Below are positions 15,231-22,608 of a stretch of DNA of 64,000 bases, in pieces (the stretch's first letter is position 1; every line of letters begins with the position of its first letter). The notes under the pieces were generated by a model. The model ran no database searches. It was not told where the DNA came from and saw nothing but the letters and a program-made list of their open reading frames with translations. Both the position numbers and the translations under genes were made by a program. Origin of the DNA: Embleya scabrispora. Its GTDB lineage: Bacteria > Actinomycetota > Actinomycetes > Streptomycetales > Streptomycetaceae. The stretch covers positions 6,572,001 to 6,636,000 of the forward strand of contig NZ_MWQN01000001.1 of NCBI RefSeq assembly GCF_002024165.1, in the 5' to 3' direction.

Positions 15231-17699
15231 ATGTCGCTGCTTCGACCCAACGGGCTCGCGCGCACCTCCGTGCGCTTTCGGCCCGCGTCCTTCGCGGGCT
15301 CCTTCGTGGCGCTGGTGTTCGCCGCGATGCTGGTCACCATGTGCGGTGTGCTCCTGGAGAGCGGGGTCCGCGCGCACTCCACGCCCGAGCGGTACGCCGA
15401 CACGCCGGTCCTGGTCACCGGGCCCGCCAAGGTGAGCAAACAACTGGGCAAGGGCGAGGGCAAGTACACCGAGTCCGCGCCGCTGCCCGAGCGCACCCGG
15501 ATCGACGCCGGACTCGCCGGTCGGATCGCCGCCGTACCGGGGGTGCGCGGGGTCATTCCCGACGTGACCTTCCCGGCGCAGACGGGGCGCGCCGTGCTGG
15601 ACGGGCACGGCTGGTCCTCGGCGACGCTGGCGGGTACCCGCGAGGGCACCGCGCCGGGCGCCGGGCAGGTCGTGCTGACGAGCGCGGCGGCCGATGGCGC
15701 GTACAAGGTCGGCGACACCGTATCGCTGACCACGCCCGGCGGTGAGGCCGAGCTGCGGGTGAGCGCGGTGGTGCCGGGTCGAGGCGCGCACCTGTACGTG
15801 TCCGACGTGGACGCGCAGCGGCTGGCCGGGCATCCCGGCTCGGTCACCGCGATCGGCGTACTGACGGCCGCCGGCGCGGACCCGGGCACGGTGGCCCGCG
15901 ACGTCCGCGCCGCGGTGACCGGCACCGACGCCAAGGTGTCCACGGGGGACGGCCGCGGCGCGGCCGAGGACATCGCGTTCGGCGACACCCAGGAGATGCT
16001 GACCTCGATCGGCGGCACCCTCGGCGGCATCGTGCTCCTGGTGGCGGTCTTCGTGGTCGCCGGCGCCACCGCGCTGTCCGTGGGTCAGCGCCGGCGCGAC
16101 ATCGCGCTGCTGCGTGCGGTCGGGGCCACGCCCTGGCAGATCCGCCGGATGATCGCCACCGAGACCGGCCTGGTGGCGCTCGCGGCGGGTGTGGTCGGGG
16201 TGCTGCCCGGCGCGCTGCTCGCCCGCTGGTGGTTCGGCGCGATGGACAGCCGGGGCCTGATCGCGCACGGCGTCACCGTGTCGGTGAGCTGGATTCCGAT
16301 GGTGGTCGCGATCGGGGCGGGGGCGCTGACCGCGCTGGGCGCGGGACTGCTCGCGGCCCGACGCAGCGCGAAGATCAAGCCGACCGAGGCGCTGGGTGAC
16401 GCGGCCTCCGAGCGGGTGTTCGTCGGCTGGTTCCGGCTGCTGCTCGGACTCGGCACGCTCGGCGGCGCGATCGCGGTGACCCGGTTCGCGCTGCACGCGA
16501 CCGGCGAACAGGCGGTCGCCGCGTCCGGCGGCGTGATCATGCTGTTCATGGTCGCGATCGGGCTGCTCGGGCCGATCCTGGCGCACGTACTGGTGTCGGT
16601 GATCGGCTGGTTCGGGAGCCGGTTCGGCGCCATGGGGCAACTCGCGTTCGACAACGCCCGGGCCAACTCGCGGCGTCTGGCGTCGGCGATCACCCCGATC
16701 GCCCTGGCCGTCGCCTTCGCGGCCACGCTGACCTTCATGTTCGCGGCCGAGGACCACCACGCGAGCGTGCAGTCCCGGGACGCGGTCACCGCCGACCGGG
16801 TTGTGGCCGGGCCGGGCTTCGCGCCGCAGACCACCCAGCGGGTGGCCGCCGCTCCCGGAGTCGCGTCGGTGACGTCGGTGCTGAACACCTCCGTGGTGGT
16901 CGTGCGCGACGGCGGCCTCCAGAAGGAGAGCGCCCAGGGCGTCGGCGGCACCACGCGGGATCTGGCGACCACCCTGGACCTCGGGGTGCGCGAGGGCAGC
17001 ACCGACGCGCTGCGGGCCGGTGCGCCGCAACCCGAGGGCGGGGCCATCGCATTGGATCGGCAGTTGGCGTCGGCGCTGCACGGCAAGATCGGCAAGCCGG
17101 TGTCGTTGTGGCTGGGCGACGGTACGCCGATCACGCCGGTCCTGGTGGCGATCTACGACCGGGGCCTGGGCACCGCGGCGGCGACCCTGCCGCGCGCCGC
17201 GGTGGAGCGGCACGTGGAGACGCCGTGGGACGCGCGGCTCCTGGTGCGGTTCGCCCCCGGCGCCGACGTACGGGCCGCGGACGCCGCGCTCGCCGGGCTG
17301 ACCCGGCAACACCCGGGGACGTCGGTCGACGACCGGGCGGGCTACGCGGCCCGGGTGGACAAGGACCGCGAGGTGAACAAGTGGCTGAACTACATCATGC
17401 TGGTCATCCTCGCGGGGTTCGCGACGATCGCCGCGATCAACACGATGATCGTCACCACGGCGGCCCGCAGCCGGGAACTGGGCCTGATGCGGATGATCGG
17501 CAGCACCCACGGCCAGGTCCGAGCGGTGATCCGGCGTGAGGCGATCCTGGTCGGGGTGATCGGCCTGGGTCTGGGCCTGTCGGTGGCGATGGCCAGCCTG
17601 GTGCCGTTCAACAAGGGCGCGTTCGACACCACGACCCCCTACGTCCCGCTCCCCCTGTGCCTGGCGATCAGCGCGGCAGCCCTTCTCCTGGCCCCCTGA
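15231..17699 (+). CDS. FtsX-like ABC permease, C-terminus lost by apparent -1 frameshift
   Basis: 822-residue membrane permease with two FtsX modules. An N-terminal TM helix (about 19-41) precedes a large extracytoplasmic domain. Then comes a three-TM FtsX domain (about 262-385: TSIGGTLGGIVLLVAVFVVAGATALSVGQ, RRDIALLRAVGATPWQIRRM). A second periplasmic domain and a second FtsX domain follow (KWLNYIMLVILAGFATIAAINTMIV, RELGLMRMIGSTHGQVRAVIRRE). It stops inside the last hydrophobic helix. Reading on in the -1 frame restores the standard cytosolic tail, so the reading frame as given is short by about 24 residues. It may be a real truncation or a sequence error in a C run. Confidence 0.88.
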   Translation: MSLLRPNGLARTSVRFRPASFAGSFVALVFAAMLVTMCGVLLESGVRAHSTPERYADTPVLVTGPAKVSKQLGKGEGKYTESAPLPERTRIDAGLAGRIAAVPGVRGVIPDVTFPAQTGRAVLDGHGWSSATLAGTREGTAPGAGQVVLTSAAADGAYKVGDTVSLTTPGGEAELRVSAVVPGRGAHLYVSDVDAQRLAGHPGSVTAIGVLTAAGADPGTVARDVRAAVTGTDAKVSTGDGRGAAEDIAFGDTQEMLTSIGGTLGGIVLLVAVFVVAGATALSVGQRRRDIALLRAVGATPWQIRRMIATETGLVALAAGVVGVLPGALLARWWFGAMDSRGLIAHGVTVSVSWIPMVVAIGAGALTALGAGLLAARRSAKIKPTEALGDAASERVFVGWFRLLLGLGTLGGAIAVTRFALHATGEQAVAASGGVIMLFMVAIGLLGPILAHVLVSVIGWFGSRFGAMGQLAFDNARANSRRLASAITPIALAVAFAATLTFMFAAEDHHASVQSRDAVTADRVVAGPGFAPQTTQRVAAAPGVASVTSVLNTSVVVVRDGGLQKESAQGVGGTTRDLATTLDLGVREGSTDALRAGAPQPEGGAIALDRQLASALHGKIGKPVSLWLGDGTPITPVLVAIYDRGLGTAAATLPRAAVERHVETPWDARLLVRFAPGADVRAADAALAGLTRQHPGTSVDDRAGYAARVDKDREVNKWLNYIMLVILAGFATIAAINTMIVTTAARSRELGLMRMIGSTHGQVRAVIRREAILVGVIGLGLGLSVAMASLVPFNKGAFDTTTPYVPLPLCLAISAAALLLAP

Positions 17700-17767
17700 C
17701 GGTGGCCCCGGTGACCCGCAGACTCCTACGCGCCACCCCGATCGACGCAGTAGGCGCAAAGGAGTAA
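17696..17767 (+). other. Out-of-frame remnant of the permease C-terminus
   Basis: Starting at CTG 17696 the -1 frame encodes LTVAPVTRRLLRATP followed by IDAVGAKE and a TAA at 17765-17767. That is the basic tail plus PIDAVGxKE ending typical of FtsX-family permeases. One extra C in the C5 run at 17692-17696 would join the frames. The terminator beginning 16 bp after this TAA supports it as the original gene end. Confidence 0.8.
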
Positions 17768-17782
17768 CCCACCCAAACCCGT

Positions 17783-17821
17783 AAGGGCGAGGCGGCGGCC
17801 GAAGGCCCCCACCTCGCCCTT
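17783..17821 (+). terminator. Terminator of the first ABC operon
   Basis: AAGGGCGAGG (17783-17792) pairs perfectly with CCTCGCCCTT (17812-17821), with an inner GGCC-GAA-GGCC helix. Confidence 0.7.
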
Positions 17822-18759
17822 CCGGGCACCCTCCACCGAACACACGCCAACACAGCCACTTCGCCCCACCACCACCTGCGCCCCGCGATCCCCACACCCG
17901 CCCGCAACCGCCGACCCGCTCGCGCACCCACCCGCCGGCACGCGCGACCACCAGCCGCCCACCGCCCATCCGGCCCACCTGCCTGCCGGCCCAGCCCGCC
18001 CACCTGCCCGCCCACCTGGCTGCTGGCCTGCCGGCCCACCTGCCTGTCTGCCGGCCCGCCTCCCTGCCGGTCGGCCTGGCCGGGCCACCTTGTCCGCCTG
18101 CTGCTTGCCGGCCCGCCTCCCTGCCGGCCTGCTCGCTCCACCACCACCTGCGCCCCGCGATCCCCACACCCGCCCGCCCGCAACCGCCGACCCGCTCGCG
18201 CACCCACCCGCCGGCACGCGCGGCCACCAGCCACCCACCGCCCAGCCCGCCCACTGCCGGCCCAGCCCGCCCACCTGCCTGCCGGCCCGCCTCCCTGCCG
18301 GTCGGCCTGGCCGGGCCACCTTGTCCGCCTGCTGCTTGCCGGCCCGCCTCCCTGCCGGCCTGCTCGTTTGCTTGCCTGCCCATCGGCTCGCCCGGTGGTC
18401 ACCCGCTCGCTTGCCCGCTTGCTTGTTTGCGCACCGGCTCGCCCGCTTGCCCGCTCGCCCAGGGGCCGCCCGCCCACCCGCGCGCTTGCCCGCCCCCTGC
18501 CTGCTCGCTTGTCCGGCCGCCCATCGGCTCGCCCGGGGGCCGGGTCGCTCGCTTGCCTGTCCACCCACCCACCCACCCACTCGCCCGCCCGTTTGCCTGC
18601 TCGCTCGTCTGGCCGCCCTCCGGCCCACTGGCACCCCGGCCCGTTCGCTTGGTTTGCGCCCGCACGCCCGGACACCCGCCTGCCCCTCTGCCTGGTTGTG
18701 GGCCTGCGGGCGGGTGTCTGTTTGCTTGGCTGTTGGTTCGGTTGGTGGGGCCGTGGGGG
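17822..18759. repeat. C-rich low-complexity repeat region with long duplicated segments
   Basis: About 940 bp without a credible gene. The plus strand is a pyrimidine-biased mix of CCTGCC, CCGGCC, GCCCGC, GCTTGCC and CACCCACC words. Two segments are duplicated: about 100 bp starting CCACCACCACCTGCGCC (17866 and again 18138), and 75 identical bp at 18061-18135 and 18292-18366. From about 18366 the words change to CTTGCCCGCTCG-type short repeats. The long reading frames across it encode only Ala/Arg/Gly or Pro/Cys monotony. The strand asymmetry (C on plus, G on minus) is compatible with G-quadruplex or R-loop formation; not tested. Confidence 0.75.
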
Positions 18760-19434
18760 TCAGGGGGTGGTGTGGCCCGGGGTGACCAGGGCGGTTTCGT
18801 AGGCGAAGACCACGAGTTGGGCCCTGTCGCGGACGGACAGTTTGGTCATTGCCCGGCTTACATGGGTTTTGGCGGTGAGGGGGCTGAGCACCAGGCGTTC
18901 GGCGATCTCGTCGTTGGACAGACCACGGCCGACCAGGGTGACGATTTCCCGCTCCCGATCGGTCAGCAGCGCGAGTTCGGCCATCGGCGCGGCGGTCGGA
19001 CGCAGCGCGCCGGCCGCGTATTCCTCGATCAATCGGCGGGTCACGTTCGGCGACAGCAGCGCGTCGCCCGCCGAGACCACCCGGACGCCGCGCAGCAGTT
19101 CGGCCGGTTCGGTGTCCTTGACCAGGAAGCCGCTCGCGCCGTTGCGCAGCGCCTCGAAGACGTACTCGTCGAGGTCGAACGTGGTCAGGATGACCACCCG
19201 CACGGCGGTGAGCGCCGGATCCGCCGCGATCAGCCGGGCCGCCTCCAAGCCGTCCATGCCCGGCATGCGGATGTCCATCAGCACCACATCGGGGCGCAGT
19301 TCGCGGGTGAGCCGCAGCGCCTCGCCGCCCTCACCCGCCTCGCCGACGACCTCCATGTCGGGCTGTGCGGAGAGCAGGGCCCGAAAGCCCGCGCGCACCA
19401 GCGCCTGGTCGTCGGCCAGCACCAACCTGATCAT
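18760..19434 (-). CDS. NarL/FixJ-type response regulator
   Basis: 224-residue two-component regulator. The receiver has acidic DD at 8-9, the phospho-acceptor Asp at 54 (VVLMDIRMPG), Thr at about 84-85 and Lys at 106. The C-terminal LuxR helix-turn-helix is at about 153-215 (LTDREREIVTLVGRGLSNDEIAERLVLSPLTAKTHVSRAM). Its ATG overlaps the kinase stop by four bases, so the two are translationally coupled. The likely target is the divergent membrane-protein/ABC operon starting at 21134, across a region with two matching palindromes. Confidence 0.93.
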   Translation of the reverse strand: MIRLVLADDQALVRAGFRALLSAQPDMEVVGEAGEGGEALRLTRELRPDVVLMDIRMPGMDGLEAARLIAADPALTAVRVVILTTFDLDEYVFEALRNGASGFLVKDTEPAELLRGVRVVSAGDALLSPNVTRRLIEEYAAGALRPTAAPMAELALLTDREREIVTLVGRGLSNDEIAERLVLSPLTAKTHVSRAMTKLSVRDRAQLVVFAYETALVTPGHTTP

Positions 19435-20816
19435 GCGTCCCCCTCGTTGGGCCGCGCCGCACCGCCGGCGGTCGCCGCCGACTCGACCGGCGAATCCGCG
19501 TCGCCATCATGCCCGTCGGCGCGCTCACCGTAGGGGAGGTGTGCCTGCACGTGGAAGCCGCGCCCCGGCACCGGCCCGGCCACGCAGCGCCCGCCGAGCG
19601 CGGCGGCCCGCTGGCGCATGCCGTGCAGACCGTTGCCACCGGAGGTGAGCGCGTCGTCGTCGGCCGGCCGCGGCGCCCCGACGGCGCCCCGGCCGTTGTC
19701 CCGGATGGTCAAATCCAGGCCGGACTTCCCATAGCCGACCCGCACCACCGCCTCGCTCGCCGCGGCGTGCCGCAAGGTGTTGGTCAGCGCCTCCTGGACG
19801 ATCCGGTACGCGGCGAGGTCCACCGCCGCGATCAACGGTCGGGTGGTGCCGGTGCGCTCGACCCGCACGGTGAGGCCGCCCGCCGAGGTGCGCGCGACCA
19901 ACTCGTCGAGCAGGTCCAGCCCCGCGGTGGGCGCACGCGGGGCGCCGTCGGGACCCGAACGGTCCACCGCGTCGCCCTTGAGGATCTCCAGCACCGAGCG
20001 CAGTTCGCCCAACGCCTCGCGACTGGCGTACTTCACCGCGGTCAGCGCCTCACGCGCCTGCTCCGGGGACGAGTCCATCAACTCCAGTCCCACCGACGCC
20101 TGCACGTTCATCAGCGAGATGTGATGGGCGAGCACGTCGTGCAACTCACGGGCGATCCGCAGCCGTTCGTCGCCCGCCCGGCGGCGCTCGGCCTCGGCCA
20201 ACCCGAGCGACTGCACCCGGGCCCGCTGTTCCTCGGCGGCGAGGTAGGCGCGGCGCAGTCGCACCACCTCGCCGATGCCCGCGAGCACCAGCATCCACGC
20301 GGCGAGACCCAGCGCGAGGCCCGGTGCGGGTATCGACTCGGCGGTCACCAGCGGGGAGATCCAGACGAAGCTCGTGTAGCCCACCGCGAGCACCACATAC
20401 GCCAGCAGGCGCAGGCCGGCGGCGAAGGCGCTCCACAGCGCGATGATCATCGCGAGGAAGAGCGGCCCGCGCGGATAGTCGAGCATCGTGTAGAGCAACC
20501 CCGCGCCGACCGCCACCAGGAGTACCGCGGCCGGATACCGCCGGCGCACGATCAGCGCCAGCGGACCGAGCGCGACCAACAGCACGCCCCACGCGTCCAG
20601 GCCCCGGGGGGCGTCCGACTGGTGTCGGGCCGCGAACACCATCGTGACCACCTGGATCGCACAGACCACCAGCGCGAGCGCGACATCGCGCGCCGCGCGG
20701 GGGATCGGGCGCAGGGCGTGTGCGAGCCAGCGCGCGCCTGGGCCGGAAGCGCGCAGCCACGGCGGCCCCGGGCGGGAGCCCGGGTGCCGGGGCGAGAGGT
20801 TCGAGGGGCTCGTCAT
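19431..20816 (-). CDS. Sensor histidine kinase, HisKA_3 (NarL-partner) type
   Basis: 461-residue membrane kinase. Several TM helices lie between residues 45 and 185 (ALALVVCAIQVVTMVFAA; AWGVLLVALGPLALIV; AVLLVAVGAGLLYTML; LFLAMIIALWSAFAAG; ALGLAAWMLVLAGIGEVV). The HisKA_3 phospho-acceptor is H226 in IARELHDVLAHHISLM. The HATPase_c domain has the N box AYRIVQEALTNTLRHA and G box DNGRGAVGAPR and GNGLHGMRQRA. The sensor part is mostly within the membrane, as in kinases that respond to envelope stress or antibiotics. ATG 20816 is preceded by TACCGT seven bases upstream, suggesting a leaderless mRNA. Confidence 0.92.
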   Translation of the reverse strand: MTSPSNLSPRHPGSRPGPPWLRASGPGARWLAHALRPIPRAARDVALALVVCAIQVVTMVFAARHQSDAPRGLDAWGVLLVALGPLALIVRRRYPAAVLLVAVGAGLLYTMLDYPRGPLFLAMIIALWSAFAAGLRLLAYVVLAVGYTSFVWISPLVTAESIPAPGLALGLAAWMLVLAGIGEVVRLRRAYLAAEEQRARVQSLGLAEAERRRAGDERLRIARELHDVLAHHISLMNVQASVGLELMDSSPEQAREALTAVKYASREALGELRSVLEILKGDAVDRSGPDGAPRAPTAGLDLLDELVARTSAGGLTVRVERTGTTRPLIAAVDLAAYRIVQEALTNTLRHAAASEAVVRVGYGKSGLDLTIRDNGRGAVGAPRPADDDALTSGGNGLHGMRQRAAALGGRCVAGPVPGRGFHVQAHLPYGERADGHDGDADSPVESAATAGGAARPNEGDA

Positions 20817-21133
20817 GTGATCAACGGTAGGGGGAGTCGGGGGCGTCGCGCGTCGGCTGAGCGTGGGCTTGTCGGATGCTCCCGAGGGAGCAGATCAAGC
20901 CCCGTGGACTGCTTCCCAGGGAGCAGGAAATCACCGGTCGACCCGCCCTTCGACCTGCCGGCGCAGCAGGCACGGTGCATCCCCCGGCCGGACGCCGGCC
21001 GGCCCGCGAATCGGAAGAGTTGAACCCGTCGACGAGGCCGCGAATCCCACCGGATCCCACCCCTCGCCGGCGCTGCCCGGGCCTACCCGCCCGACCGCGC
21101 GTCCCCAACCGTCGGCCTGCCAGGAGGCACACC
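20817..21133. promoter_or_regulatory. Divergent control region with two matching 16-bp palindromes
   Basis: 317 bp between the kinase and the membrane-protein/ABC operon. TGCTCCCGAGGGAGCA (20877-20892) is perfect; TGCTTCCCAGGGAGCA (20910-20925) differs at one arm base. Their centres are 33 bp apart, about three helical turns. NarL-family regulators bind such paired inverted sites, so these are candidate sites for the adjacent regulator. The kinase -10-like TACCGT is on the minus strand at 20824-20829. The rest shows no gene. Confidence 0.6.
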
Positions 21134-21760
21134 GTGAACGCGTCCCCGACAACCGGGACCAGGCGCTACTCGAAGTCCGTCCGTCGAGGCGTCAACTCCG
21201 CACACGTCGTCTTCGCCGTCGGGCTCCTGGGCATCGAGTGGGTGATGCTGGCGATCGCGGTCGTGGGCCGCACGACCGACGACCGCGCGCTGCAACACAG
21301 CGCCTATCGGCTCATGCGCGTCTTCGTCTTCACCGGCGGCATACCGTTCGCCGTGCTCGCGCTGGTCACCGGCGTGCTGTTGTGCCTGAAGACGCCGTGG
21401 GGGCTGTGGCGCCACCTGTGGATCAAGGTCAAGATCGTGCTGCTCATCGCGGTGATCGTGGCCGGAGCGGGCGTGATCAGCCAGTTCGCGCACCGGATGA
21501 TCGCGCACAGCGCCCCCGACGGAAACGCGGACGCGCTGCCGCCGCTGCAGACCTGGCACATCGTCCTGGTGGTCTTCCAGGTGATCGCGCTGATCGTTGC
21601 CACGGCGCTGTCCGTCTTCAAGCCGTCCGGCGATCGATCCCGCGGCCGGTCCGGGCCGCGTCGACGCCCCGGCGGCGCCGAGGGCACGACCACCGCCGCG
21701 GAGCGATCCGGCCCGACCTCCGCCTCCATCCCCACGCGCCGGCGCGTGGGCGCCGGCTGA
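21134..21760 (+). CDS. Integral membrane protein (DUF2269-like), four TM helices
   Basis: 208-residue membrane protein. Hydrophobic segments lie near residues 20-43 (AHVVFAVGLLGIEWVMLAIAVVG), 63-85 (VFVFTGGIPFAVLALVTGVLLCL), 95-113 (KVKIVLLIAVIVAGAGVIS) and 143-162 (IVLVVFQVIALIVATALSVF). It ends in a basic/Ser/Arg-rich cytosolic tail. Function unknown; relatives commonly sit beside MacB-type ABC pairs and two-component systems. GTG 21134 has GGAGG six bases upstream. It is first in a likely operon with the following ATPase and permease. Confidence 0.7.
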   Translation: MNASPTTGTRRYSKSVRRGVNSAHVVFAVGLLGIEWVMLAIAVVGRTTDDRALQHSAYRLMRVFVFTGGIPFAVLALVTGVLLCLKTPWGLWRHLWIKVKIVLLIAVIVAGAGVISQFAHRMIAHSAPDGNADALPPLQTWHIVLVVFQVIALIVATALSVFKPSGDRSRGRSGPRRRPGGAEGTTTAAERSGPTSASIPTRRRVGAG

Positions 21761-21819
21761 TCCGCGCCGCACGCCACCCGTTCCTTTCCGTCCACCCGCA
21801 ACTCCTCGCGAGGATCGTC

Positions 21820-22602
21820 ATGACCACGAACATCGACCCCACCGTCGTCCCCGACGCGGCCCGAGCCGTGCGCGTGTCCCGCGTACACGGCGAAGGGGAC
21901 ACCACCGTGCGCGCCCTGGACGACATCACCATCGGCTTCCCCCGCGGCAGATTCACCGCCGTGATGGGCCCCTCGGGATCCGGGAAGTCCACGCTGCTGC
22001 ACTGCCTGGCCGGCCTCGACGCCGTCACCGACGGCGCGGTCTACCTGGGCGACACCGAACTCGGTTCGTTGAGCGACCGACAGCTCACCCGGCTGCGCCG
22101 GGACCGGATCGGCTTCGTCTTCCAGGCGTTCAACCTGCTGCCGACCATGACCGCCCTGGAGAACATCGTGCTTCCCGCGTCGCTCGCCGGGCGCAGGTCC
22201 GACCCGGCCTGGCTGGATCGGGTGGTGGCCGCGGTCGGACTGGAGCAGCGGTTGCAGCACCGACCCGGCGAGTTGTCGGGTGGCCAGCAGCAGCGCGTCG
22301 CGGTGGCCCGGGCGCTGGTCGGCCGGCCGGAGATCGTGATGGCGGACGAGCCGACCGGCAACCTCGACTCGCGCGCCGGCGCCGAGGTGCTGGCGCTGCT
22401 GCGCAACGCCGTGGACGAACTCGGGCAGACCGTGCTGATGGTCACCCACGACCCCGTCGCGGCGGGCTACGCGGACAGTGTGGTGTTCCTGGCCGACGGT
22501 CGCATAGCGGACCACATGGAGGCGCCGACGCCGGACCGGGTGCTGGACCGGATGAAGGCGTTCGATCGAGTCGCCGCCGGTGCCGGCAGCCGAGGGGAGT
22601 GA
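21820..22602 (+). CDS. ABC transporter ATP-binding protein (MacB/LolD type), second copy
   Basis: 260-residue nucleotide-binding subunit paralogous to the one at 14371. Walker [10 protein letters not shown] is near residues 50-58, the Q-loop in [13 protein letters not shown], the signature [10 protein letters not shown] and Walker B IVMADEPTGNLD follow, and the H-loop is in VTHDP. It drives the permease starting six bases downstream. ATG 21820 is preceded by AGGA. The partner two-component system is divergent upstream, so the set resembles a sensor-controlled detoxification or envelope-stress module. Confidence 0.93.
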   Translation: MTTNIDPTVVPDAARAVRVSRVHGEGDTTVRALDDITIGFPRGRFTAVMGPSGSGKSTLLHCLAGLDAVTDGAVYLGDTELGSLSDRQLTRLRRDRIGFVFQAFNLLPTMTALENIVLPASLAGRRSDPAWLDRVVAAVGLEQRLQHRPGELSGGQQQRVAVARALVGRPEIVMADEPTGNLDSRAGAEVLALLRNAVDELGQTVLMVTHDPVAAGYADSVVFLADGRIADHMEAPTPDRVLDRMKAFDRVAAGAGSRGE

Positions 22603-22608
22603 CGTCCG

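Noticed and set aside
17668-18675. Long Ala/Arg/Gly-rich frames opposite the C-rich repeats
   Set aside because: Composition follows the DNA repeats in every frame; no start signal and no domain.
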